Part shown: positions 34,454-44,261 of the stretch, piece by piece
How the letters are laid out: every line of letters starts with the position of its first letter
Position numbering within the stretch: position 1 is the stretch's first letter
Source of the DNA: Luidia sarsii
Taxonomy: Eukaryota; Echinodermata; Asteroidea; Paxillosida; Luidiidae
Assembly: GCA_949987565.1 (NCBI GenBank)
Contig: OX465118.1
Location: forward strand, 4,058,538-4,122,537
DNA length: 64,000 bases
Reading direction: 5' to 3'
Notes under the pieces: model-generated
What the model was told of the DNA's origin: nothing
Database searches by the model: none
What the model saw: the letters and a program-made list of their open reading frames with translations, nothing else
Made by a program: the position numbers and the translations under genes

Positions 34454-35554
34454 AATCCAATACCTGGAATTAAAACGGGGTAATAGTGAGTTATAGAAAG
34501 AAGCAAATCTGTCAATCGTGTGAAGGCCAAAGCGCCTGTCCAACATCTGGAAAACTGTTGGGTTTAAGGACCAATCATCGGGATCAATGATCCTGCTTAG
34601 TTCGTCTGCGCGTTTATTCAGATCGCGTGGTAGCCACTCTGGCTCGATACTAATCTGTAGCTTTAAACAGCAATTATACAATTGGATACTTAAATCGTGT
34701 AGGTCGGGTTTTGTGCTCCCCACTGAGATAATACGACAAGCGTTTTGGCTGTCTGTGTACCATTTCAGTTTCTTACCCGACAATTTGGGTCCTATGGAAT
34801 GCAGGACGTACAAAATAGCTCTGAGTTCACGGCTTGTGGAGCTCTCTTTGCTCTCTGATTCTGACCATAGACCGGAACAAAATAGCTCGTTAAGCTGCAC
34901 TGAAAAGTGACCGCCAAAACCGGTATCACTTGCGTCTGAATACACAGCGTGAGTGGCGTGTGGCAAAGGTTTAAATGGGTGGCCGTTCAAACCGTGCAAG
35001 TTCTTGTACCAAAATTCTAATTCTGCAATGGTGCCGGGAGACAAAAGAACTTTACTTGACCAAGAATCCCGCAATTCAATTGTTTTGTACAAATGCCGTG
35101 TAAACAATCTGGATAACCGTCCTACAGCTGCCGAGGCGGAGATAATGAAACCTGCGATGCGTGCGATGTCTCGGACTGGTACATGAGATGTGCGCTTATC
35201 TAAACATGTGCTTAAAGCTTTCTGAGTTTTGGCTAGTTTATCATTCGGAATACTGAATTGCATGGAAATTGTGTCTATAACCATGCCTAACCATGTACCG
35301 CGTTGTTTTGGTGCAAAATCGCTTTTATCAACATTAACTTTAAAACCTGAACGGGCAAGGTCCTTCTGAACTATGCAGCTTGCCGCGAGAGCCGAAACCT
35401 TGTCAGAGTGTCCTGAGATGCCATCGTCGATGTATAGTATTGCGCAGTGACCCATGGATCGCCATCTTGCGACTAGGGGTCTCAGCATTTTGGTAAAACA
35501 ATGACTGGCGGTGTTTAAGCCAAATGGAAGCACCGTGAAAGTGAAATAACGCAC
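34448..35554 (-). CDS. Reverse transcriptase palm and RNase H
   Basis: Encodes TVLPFGLNTASHCFTKML, the catalytic YIDDG (residues 41-45), the fingers-palm end WLGMVID and then RNase H with its acidic residues in VYSDASDTGFGG, SSTSRELRAIL and WYTDSQNAC, plus the NKRADELSR end. Copying of element RNA and removal of the RNA strand are the expected roles. It continues the frame at 35632 after a shift, and the carboxyl connector is in another frame. Motif spacing is otherwise complete, so damage is limited to two small breaks. Confidence 0.88.
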   Translation of the reverse strand: MRYFTFTVLPFGLNTASHCFTKMLRPLVARWRSMGHCAILYIDDGISGHSDKVSALAASCIVQKDLARSGFKVNVDKSDFAPKQRGTWLGMVIDTISMQFSIPNDKLAKTQKALSTCLDKRTSHVPVRDIARIAGFIISASAAVGRLSRLFTRHLYKTIELRDSWSSKVLLSPGTIAELEFWYKNLHGLNGHPFKPLPHATHAVYSDASDTGFGGHFSVQLNELFCSGLWSESESKESSTSRELRAILYVLHSIGPKLSGKKLKWYTDSQNACRIISVGSTKPDLHDLSIQLYNCCLKLQISIEPEWLPRDLNKRADELSRIIDPDDWSLNPTVFQMLDRRFGLHTIDRFASFYNSLLPRFNSRYWIA

Positions 35555-35631
35555 TGTGTCCGTGAATCTCCAGCTAAATCCTAAGAATTTCTGGTGAGGT
35601 TCAAAAATATCGATATGATGGTAGCCGGATT

Positions 35632-36130
35632 CTACAGTAAATCAAAGGTAAAGAAGTAAAAATCAGTGGAGAACATCTGCGCCAAAGTATCCAGCCCTTC
35701 GTACCTGAACTTTGATACAAAAGTATATTGATTAACATGTCGCAGGTCCAGCACTAGCCGAAGCTTTTTGCCTTCGGCAACGGTTAATGGGTTGACGACA
35801 TGTGGAGGTGAGGCGTGTTCTTTTATGCTACCTGCCGTCAATAGCTTGGTGATTGCCCTTGTTACGAATTCTGGGTGGTTCAAACTTGATTTGTTATTCT
35901 TCAGGTGGGCTGTTGGCGGGAAACATTTGAAAGGTATTATGTAACCATGGCTCAGGATACCTTTGACAAATAGGGGTGGGTCAATCGAATTCAACCAAAA
36001 CGGTTTACACTTACGAAGTCGTCCAAAAACTCTGTGGGTTTCAGAGTTTGTGGATGATTCAAATTCGAACTTCTTATCGAAGCTATGGAAACAACAAAAA
36101 TCGCTATCACTTAGCTTTTCAAACTTTTCC
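35632..36130 (-). pseudogene. RT N-terminal part (fingers and motif A)
   Basis: This minus-strand frame overlaps the end of Gag and runs into PPLFVKGILSHGYIIPFKC, PHVVNPLTVAEGKKLRLVLD and motif A FYFFTFDL. A stop follows immediately: five bases (35633-35637) that the surrounding alignment of motifs does not require put the rest of the RT out of frame. The Gag/pol overlap suggests frameshift or independent expression, as usual in this class. Confidence 0.82.
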
Positions 36131-36823
36131 TGCTGACTGCTGGCCTCCTGCTCTCTGAGGACACTGGTATTGGAAGTGGCCGACTTGGCCGCAGCCCCAG
36201 CATGGCTTGAAGCTTCTGTTGCCCTTGGCGGCTTGGTTGAAGGTGGGTTGCCCCGCATTAACTGCAGAAGGGTAGGAGGCTGGAAGTGGTGCTGCGCTCG
36301 TGATGGGACGAAAATTGGATCTCCCTCTCGTAGATCGCCCTCGGCGGTTGCGGAGTCTTTCACGACGCTTGTACTCAGCCTGACGGACGGCCTTGGACAA
36401 GCGCTTGTCGTCATCAGAGTCACTAGCAAGATCATCAGAAACGTAGGCTTGTACCGTGTCCCATCCATGGGTGTCGCCGATTTTCACGATCTTTTGACGC
36501 TTGATGATTAAATCTATACCTTCGACCAAACAGTCCTTGGCTTTGTCGATTCTTCCGCTGTCTAGGCTTGATACGGCTTCCTCGATTTTGTCTTTGATGT
36601 CCTCGTTGTGAAGATATTGGTTCTTACATCCTTTCTTGGCGAACTGTGTAGGTGTTAGCCTGGCTCGTTTGACAGCGGTGTTTAATTGCTGGGCGGAGTC
36701 CTCGCTCAGATCGCATTTGAACTTATCGAGCTTTGCGTCCAATATTTCGGAAAGAGCTCTTACATCGAGGCCTGTACTCATTTGGGAGTCGTTTATCTGA
36801 CTACTGAGAGGGCTTTGCTCCAT
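36119..36823 (-). CDS. Gag-like protein with CCHC zinc knuckle
   Basis: The chosen start is MEQSPLSSQ; an in-frame upstream ATG at 36994 exists but adds low-complexity residues. The central part (FAKKGCKNQYLHNEDIKDKI, IIKRQKIVKIGDTHGWDTVQ) matches the helical Gag-like core also found, decayed, at 55.3-55.7 kb. An arginine-rich stretch (RRERLRNRRGRSTRGRS) and a nucleocapsid-type knuckle, CWGCGQVGHFQYQC, follow. It likely packages element RNA. It overlaps pol on its 3' side. No stop breaks it. Confidence 0.85.
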   Translation of the reverse strand: MEQSPLSSQINDSQMSTGLDVRALSEILDAKLDKFKCDLSEDSAQQLNTAVKRARLTPTQFAKKGCKNQYLHNEDIKDKIEEAVSSLDSGRIDKAKDCLVEGIDLIIKRQKIVKIGDTHGWDTVQAYVSDDLASDSDDDKRLSKAVRQAEYKRRERLRNRRGRSTRGRSNFRPITSAAPLPASYPSAVNAGQPTFNQAAKGNRSFKPCWGCGQVGHFQYQCPQRAGGQQSAGKV

Positions 36824-38063
36824 TTTGCTGGGTTTTCCTTGGCTGCCAAGTTTGTGTTTCGAGTACAGTATAGGTGTAAGCCTAAGGTAGAAATCGAAAT
36901 GAACTGTATGGCGCGGTGACCAGGCAGGGGCCACACACTGCGGACGTTTGTGCAGCTCCTCGGTGTCAACATGCTCCCCTAGCTGCCTAAACATTATTGT
37001 CGGACCTTACGGATCAAGCGAGCTCGCTGTGCGGAACGGGTACTACATGACCAAATTATTGGAGATCTAGGGAGCCATATGTTGACTCCGAAGAGCGTGT
37101 TGACACCGCGACGTTGATTGGTTGAGGCACGCAATGGGGCGACATTTCTCCAACGTTGATAGGCTAAGGCACATCACCTGATTCACTGCCCAATAGCGCG
37201 TAACACAGGTTCTCATTGGCTAGACTTGATGGACGGCCTGGCAAGAATCGGAGCCTATGCACATGGCGGTACGGTGCGTAGACGGAGCTAGCAGAAACTG
37301 ATATGGCTTGTCCGACAATCGATTTGTTCAGCTGCTGTCAAGTACGCCAGAGACAAACGGAAATGTTTTCCTTTCCTATAATTACATGTGCTTGATACAT
37401 TTTCCAATCGTTAAGCTTCATATAATGTTTTACGAATGCAAACTCGACGGCCTGGCAATATTCGGAACGTATAGAAATATGATGGATTCATTGAGATGAC
37501 TTTCCTGACAATCCACAAGTTCGGCTGCCGTCAAATATGCCCAAGACAGATGAATTTGTTTTCCTTTTCCTTAATTACCCTTGATGATTCATTTTCTAAT
37601 CTCCAACCTTCATCAATTGTTTTGCGGATGCAATCTCGGCGTGAGAAAAATAAGTCGAAATGACCACGTAAATTACCTTCTTACGGCCTTCATCTGAATA
37701 CAAAACAAACTGTCAGACTTATCTACAGTAGCATGCAGTTGCATGCCCCTCTAACTCTCGCGTTATATCGCGTTGTCACGCGTTGATGCCGCCCCCACTA
37801 TGGCTCCCGCGTGACTTGGATCAACGCGATGCGCCCCCTGTCGGTCAACGTGTTGCTATCGCGTTAGGGCGCATGCTTCGTATCGCATTGCTATCGCGTT
37901 GCCTATCGCGTTGCTATCGCGTTGAAAGGTGGCTTTATCGCGATAACAAATGATGAATTATTTATAGGCCGAAATTAATAATTCATTTTCAACACTCTTA
38001 TCGCGATAAGCCACCGCGTTGCTAACGCGTTGAAAAAGCTACTTCGTTTCGGTGAGTACTGTA

Positions 38064-38508
38064 TATGCCACTCCAGTCATGGCATGATGACTGTCCAGTG
38101 CAGAGTGGCCATAGTTTGACATGGCCCTGCTGGGTGTATGTGCCACTCCACTCATGGCATGACTGTCCAGTGCAGAGTGGCCATAGTTTGACATGGCCCT
38201 GCTGGATGTATGTGCCACTGCACTCATGGCATGATTACTGTCCAATGCAGAGCGGCCATAGTTTGACATGGCCCTACTGGGTGTATGTGCCACTGCACTC
38301 ATGGCATGATGACTGTCCAGTGCAGAGTGGCCATAGTTTGTCATGGTCCTGCAGGGTGTATGTGCCACTCCACTCATGGCATGATGACTCTCCAGTGCAG
38401 AGTGGCCATAGTTTGACATGGCCCTGTGTTGGTGTATGTGCCACTCCACTCATGGCATGACTGTCCAGTGAAGATTGGCCATAATTTAATGTGTCCATGC
38501 TGGATGTA
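38064..38508. repeat. 72/75-bp satellite, block 2
   Basis: Six monomers continuing block 1 in phase across LIR-2. The last one (38459-38505) is divergent (GAAGATTGGCCATAATTTAA), and the same variant reappears at the end of block 4. Confidence 0.9.
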
Positions 38509-38510
38509 TA

Positions 38511-41500
38511 TGGGTCATTTCACCAGGTTGGGACACAGTTGTGTGACATGGAGATCAATTTTTCAAACTTGGCACAGCATTGTTTTATTATCATTTCTGG
38601 ATTGGAAAATTATTATATTTTCATAATTCATATCAGTCAAAATGTGTAGATTCAACAGAAGTGTACTAGAAAGCTATATTGAAAGCTGGGTCAAGAAAAG
38701 TGGTGACGTAACACTGACACCACATGAAATTTTTAAATGTGTCAACCTTAACTGTAATGAAGCTTATTTTTACTACTACCACTCTCATTATATTCTCTCT
38801 CTGCATAGAATCCACATACAACAACAATTACGCCAATAAATGAAACTATACAAATGAAATTGTAGTATCTCACATTGAGAATCTTTGTTTTTCCTTCATA
38901 TTTTTAAGGTAAAACAAACTAACTTCAAAAACTACTCTACAAAACAAGAAAAACAACAGAATATCATGCAAGAATGGATATAAACAATACATTGTTACAT
39001 AGCAAATGATTAAGTTATGATAATCTTACTTACAACAGATCAGAAAATGAAAATTTTAATGATTTAAAATTGATTACACAATTATGCAGGACGTAACATT
39101 GACACCGTGTCATGTTACGTCTTCTCCTTTCAAGTCAAAAGTACAAACAAAATTCAGATAATGATCAAAAAAGGAGGTTCAATGGCATTTGACAGCACCC
39201 TAGTAACTTCTGAATTGTGAGCACAACCTGAAATAATTTGTTGGTTGTCAAAAAGTGGCAAGGGAGGGTTCAAGATGAAGTATGACGTAACACTGATGCC
39301 GTGAGAGCTTGGGCAGATTTTGTTCTTTTGAGGTCTCTCCTGAAAGTAACTTCCGTTGATTGGCTTGCTGTTTTTCACCAGGGCACTTCTCACAGTCGTT
39401 GTCTCTGGAATGCACTTAATCCCTCAAAGAGCCAGGTTATTTTTACCATCTCACAGCCGGGGGGGGGGGGGGGGGGGGGTGATTCGCCCAAATAATGGAT
39501 TTGAATCCAAATTATGAATTTGAATGAAATTTTGCAGGGTGATAGTGAATTACATAATAAACATTTATTACATGTACATGTACATGTATTTGAACAAAAT
39601 TGTGTTTTGTCTAATTATAGCTCATTAATTATTCATGACTCCATTTTTTTTTTTCATTGTTTTTCATTGAATTTCCTTTGTTTTTATTGAATTACCCAAA
39701 TTTGCATAATTTTGACAATGATAATAAGCCACGTAGAACCAATAATTGCATGCAGCAATATTAATAAGCTAATTATGCCAAAGAATCCTAAAAAGAAATA
39801 CCCTGTGCACATTAGATGCTATGCTTTTATGTAGTGTAACTCAATGGAAACATTTCCATCAAGCTACATGTACATGTATACCATGGCCCCGAAAAAAGTT
39901 CATTGACAGAGAACGGCAGCACCAAATTTAATAAAATTGGTGTCAAAATGTGCCCAAGAAGATTGCCGAAAACTTTATAAAGCCTCAACACGCAGAAAAA
40001 AAATCGCAGAGACACTATAAAAAAAAAATACAGAGAGGCGCCCCCTCCCCGGTTCTTTTAGGGTTAATGCGTAGTCTGATACAAATCATAGTTGGTGCCA
40101 TGATGAAATCATCCACATCCTGAAAGGAAGAAAAACATAATACAGGATAAATTTGTTGGCCTTGTACACACATGTATATATAAAATACGGTTAGTAATTT
40201 GGTCAGTTTCCTCACTAGAATTTTTAGTAGAAAGAGATGTCTCAATTTAGACTTGCATGGGATGAAATAATTTTTTTTTTAAACCAACAGTGCATGTTCC
40301 CCGTTGGAATTTTTCAATTTTAGAATTTTTCAAAAAATATTTTTCTTCGATTCCAGACATATAATCGATGGAAAATTAAGCCACAATCACTTCATTACAA
40401 CTCATTTAATTTCGGTTTGCCAATTACGTGGAGCGGGTAACCTACAGCTACAAATGTACACGGGAAGTGCAGAACAATCCTGCCTCTCGGCCCGGCCTGC
40501 ACCCACGTCACGTACGCTGATCGGGCGACGCAACACTGACACAGAGTACAAAATCGTACTTCTGCCATTCGTGCATCACCCGATGTCATAAACACTCAAA
40601 AAATCACTAATGTCACATCAATCTTTAAATTAATAAGATGTTCGTACGATCCAGCAGAAAAAGGCCAAAAAAACAATTACGAATCAAGCATCAATGCTAG
40701 GCAAACACCGCCGATGCAACGATCACTGATCAACGTAACACATACACGGTGATAAAACACGTGGTCGTTTTATGCGCGAATCATTCGATGTCAAAAATCC
40801 ATACAAAAACAACAAAATTATAACGATCTTTAAGGTGGAAAACGTCTATTAAAATATCCCCAAAATATGCTGAAATACTTACACATTAGATGTGTCAAAT
40901 GCTCGGACAAATGACGACGATGTAACAAGCTAGAAGCCGACGCAACATTTACACAACATGTTCTTCACGATCTCTCTCACTTCACAACAATCTACACAGC
41001 ATGTGACCCTGTGTGAATGGTTCACCATTGAAGGTCGTTTGTAGAAATGGACCGTTCCACTATCATCATAGGGGTAAGTCATGATTTGTGTGACGAAATG
41101 TGTGCCGACGCAACAAAAAATTGAATTACACCACTCACGGTTTTATGGTTTCCGACCCAATAAAAAATGAAAATTAATGTAAAATTACAGGTTTTTCTTG
41201 AATGATATTTCGAGTAAAGCATAGTGTGACACAGTGCAGCGATATATTTCCCATTATATTTATCGTGAAAAAATTTACACCCCTCTCAATCGACGCAACT
41301 ATTTATCCAGAATATGACACGGCAGTTACGTCGGGCAGCGCTAAGTGCAGAGCTGAATTTTAAAAATACTCGACGTATTTTCGGAAAAGTGACACAACGG
41401 GACATTTCGGTCAGCATTTGTTGTTTCTTTGCCATAAAATATAATTTGTCTGTTGCACCTCATTTTAAGAAAAATAGTTGCTGAAATTTCGGAGTTTTCA

Positions 41501-41734
41501 TGTCACAATTTCACCTAAAAAATAGCTCATGACACCACTGATTTTTTTTGTTTTTAATAACTTTATCAATGTTCCAGATAGTTAAATTTGGTGTCATTTT
41601 GGAGGGGACATTCCTTTCTAAATGGATATATACAGCATTAAAAACAAAAAGAGCAACGGGGTAGAAGAGAGAAAGACACAAACATGCTACGTTGGTGAAT
41701 TGACTACTGTGTCCCAACCTGGTGAAACGACCCA
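38511..41734. mobile_element. 3.2 kb element with ~29-bp TIRs and TA flanks (T3)
   Basis: The left end TGGGTCATTTCACCAGGTTG and right end (reverse complement) TGGGTCGTTTCACCAGGTTG continue through GGACACAG. TA flanks both ends (38509-38510, 41735-41736) within satellite DNA. The interior has no recognisable transposase. It contains several GACG(T/C)AACA(C/T)TGACAC words (38704, 39090, 39286, 40526), one as a ~30-bp near-perfect palindrome at 39091-39120, and a poly-G run at 39461-39479. Confidence 0.8.
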
Positions 41735-41736
41735 TA

Positions 41737-41807
41737 TGCCACTGCACTGGTGGCATGATGACTGTCCAGTGCAGAGTGACCATAGTCTGACATGGTCCTG
41801 CTGGGTG
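41737..41807. repeat. 72-bp satellite, block 3 (single monomer)
   Basis: One monomer left between two insertions. It has the variant CACTGCACTGGTGGCATGAT. Confidence 0.88.
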
Positions 41808-41813
41808 TATATG

Positions 41814-44255
41814 CAGGGCAGGAAATTCACGACGGCAACGACGGCAATTGCCGTCGTGCCCTCACCAATTGCCGCGGTGCCCTTAAATTTGGAGGATTTT
41901 CACGGCAACAAATTGCCGTGCCCTTTTAACACATTGCCGTCGTGCCCTTTTTTTGCCGATAGATAGTTGGGCAGATCGGACTGCCGGCCGCCGCACGGCC
42001 GTAAGCACAGCGCGCATGAAATATAATTCAGCACACACGGAAGCTTCACTGTACCGTGCGCACTGTCAGCTAAACATTGCGCATTCTGTGCACAACTGTA
42101 CGGACTAGTATGGGTGTACTCGTACACATACACGATCAATGTACATGTACAGTACATGTACATGTATCGTGGGAACCCCCGTTTTCGGCGCTACACGTTT
42201 TCGACGCTTAGCATTCTAACTCACATCGCACGATGAAAACAACTCAGTATAACGATCTCAGACTTCGTATCTTACAGTTTGTTTCCTGCTCTTGTCCGTC
42301 ACCGAAAATGTGCAAAGTTAAGGCTTTTCCAGTAGGCCAAACTCGTGTGATTCAAAAAGTTGCTCTTTTGGGGTCTATTTTCCTAGGTACAAAATTGGCA
42401 GTTGCTTCGAAGCTCCAGTTTTCTTTATTGTTGGTCCTAAAAAAAATCTGAGTGTACCATAATAAACCCCAATATCCGTAGAAAAAAAATATATCACGCA
42501 ACTTGAGGCAGTCCGTTCAGGGTAAAAACTATGGAGCCTCCTATAGGGCGTCTCGCTGATATATTGTTTTATATTTTTTTTATTATTATTATCTAAAGAC
42601 AAAAAGTAACATGGCCCAATAGGCTTTTTCATAAAAAATAAAAAAAATAAAAGGGCAGCTAGAGAAAGTACCAAGAAGGAGGAAATGTGTCTCTGGAGTG
42701 ATATTGGGAAAGGTCATAACTGAAGAAGCAGTGAGAAAGAGGATTGTGGATTTTTTTTTTAAACGTCACAAAAGAAGACATCAACAAGACCAATACGTTT
42801 TAAGCATAAATTATGAATGATTTGAGGAAAGTGTTAGAAGCAGTGTGGAAAAACGAAAACAAAGATGAACACAAAAAACATACAGGGAAGAATTTTACAG
42901 TGCCACACAGCATTTTGAGTTATTTTAAGAATTTATTTTGCGTTTGGCTGCACTGGGACACCTTACGAAACACCACTGACGAAAATAGGTGACGATGCTT
43001 ACTGGGCGGTGCGCCGCGGACGTCAACAAAACCGGGTAATCTTACGGAAGTGACAGGCTTGATCAACCTTCTCTATGATTATTCTAATAGTCTGTGGTGT
43101 GGAGAAAGTGACTGAGACCTCTTTTAGTGTGAAACTTTCGTCCACATTAGTCAGTTTGAAGAAAAGTCCTTATATCGTCGAAAACCGGTTATTGGAGGAT
43201 ACATGTACATGTTATACACTGTACATGGACAGTGCGTTCGATCGGGACAGTTTCATGTCAACGAACTTTTAGTCTGCGGGTACCAGTGAATCTTGGACAT
43301 CGCTGGCTGTACTAAACAACGGGTACCAACGGTAGTTGGGAGCGATTTGCGTTGCACGATAGATAGATTGCGCAGCATGCAGCACGTGGTCGGGTTGCGT
43401 GCGAAAGTAGAATCATAGAGCTGTCAACGGTTTGCGTGTTCATGGGTGCCTTTTCAAAGTCGTAACCATGCCCCGAAAGGAGAAAGCTAAACAGCAAAAT
43501 GAGCTACTACCTCACAATGCAGCACAAAAATGTCGCAAACTTTATTCCTTTTTTTCAGGTAGGCCTACGAACGTGAATGTTTTTCAAGTTATTCTCAATT
43601 TTTTGGACGAGAACTGATGAGAAGGTTTTGGCACACCGAGCCCACATCACGATATCTAAAAAGCATGGACTATTCTATTAGGAATGAGAGGGGTGCGACT
43701 TTATACAATAATAAGCTCCGATAATATTCTCGTTTAGGTTGGACCTAGCTGCTTAAAAATCCATCTTTACAAAACATGTAGGCTATTCAGAATCCTTTTT
43801 ATTTTGATTTTTTTGTGAGGATCTATTGTCAGATATTTTTGTCGTCAGGCTGATTACAGCAGTAGCACCCCGGCCATACCTGAATGGTACAGTTCATGTT
43901 CCGTGAGAATGCGTGTTGGAGGCTGACTGAAACCTATTTTAGACGTCATTTTTATGTTGGAAAATAATCTTTTTTAGGCATTGTGATCCCACAGAAACGA
44001 TGATATATTAGTAGGAGACCTAAAACAACGATTCGGTGCCTTCAGCGCCTATTTTCAAAGTTTTTTTAAGGTGCTTACAGCGTGTTTGCATCGGTACTAA
44101 TAAAAAGTCGTTAAATTGCCTTGATGCCCTGGATTTTTTTTTGCGATTGCCTTGATGCCCTTCAAAAAATGCAGAAATTGCCGTGATGCCCTTAATTTGC
44201 CGAAATTTCAAGGCAAAAATTGCCGTGCCCTTTTTAACCCGGAGTTCCTGCCCTG
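41814..44255. mobile_element. 2.4 kb element with CAGGGCAGGAA TIRs and 6-bp TSD (T4)
   Basis: The ends are CAGGGCAGGAAATTCACG and, inverted, CAGGGCAGGAACTCCGGG. TATATG is duplicated at 41808-41813 and 44256-44261. Both subterminal regions (41828-41950, 44118-44232) contain repeated ATTGCCGT(C/G)(G/A)TGCCCTT words. A short frame at 43468-43560 ending KCRKLYSFFSG has a weak resemblance to the N-terminus of some hAT transposases, but no catalytic region follows. The superfamily is not assigned. Confidence 0.78.
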
Positions 44256-44261
44256 TATATG

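Larger units (their letters stand above)
31461..37207 (-). mobile_element. Ngaro/DIRS-like tyrosine-recombinase retroelement
   Basis: The minus-strand order is Gag with CCHC knuckle, RT, RNase H, connector, tyrosine recombinase. No DIRS1-type methyltransferase is seen, which favours Ngaro. A ~150-bp direct repeat (31465-31612 and 32548-32698) lies 3' of the recombinase and the word ATGAACTGTATGGCGCGGTG occurs at both 32344 and 36898, resembling the split direct repeats of Ngaro elements. The edges coincide exactly with the inner ends of the LIR-2 arms. The interval 31613-32547 contains a 75-codon plus-strand frame of unknown nature (32057-32284). Confidence 0.75.
30605..38061. mobile_element. 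Long inverted-repeat element LIR-2 (7.5 kb) enclosing an Ngaro/DIRS-like element
   Basis: Both ends read CAGTACTCAC(T/C)GAAA(T/C)GAAG and are flanked by TA (30603-30604 and 38062-38063) inside satellite DNA. The arms, 30605-31460 and 37208-38061, are near-perfect reverse complements of about 855 bp and include several ACGCG/TATCGCGATAA words. The terminus shares CAGTACT, CGAAA spacing and TA flanks with LIR-1. Between the arms lies a minus-strand tyrosine-recombinase retroelement. The arms may be a foldback transposon into which the retroelement jumped, or its own inverted termini. Confidence 0.8.
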
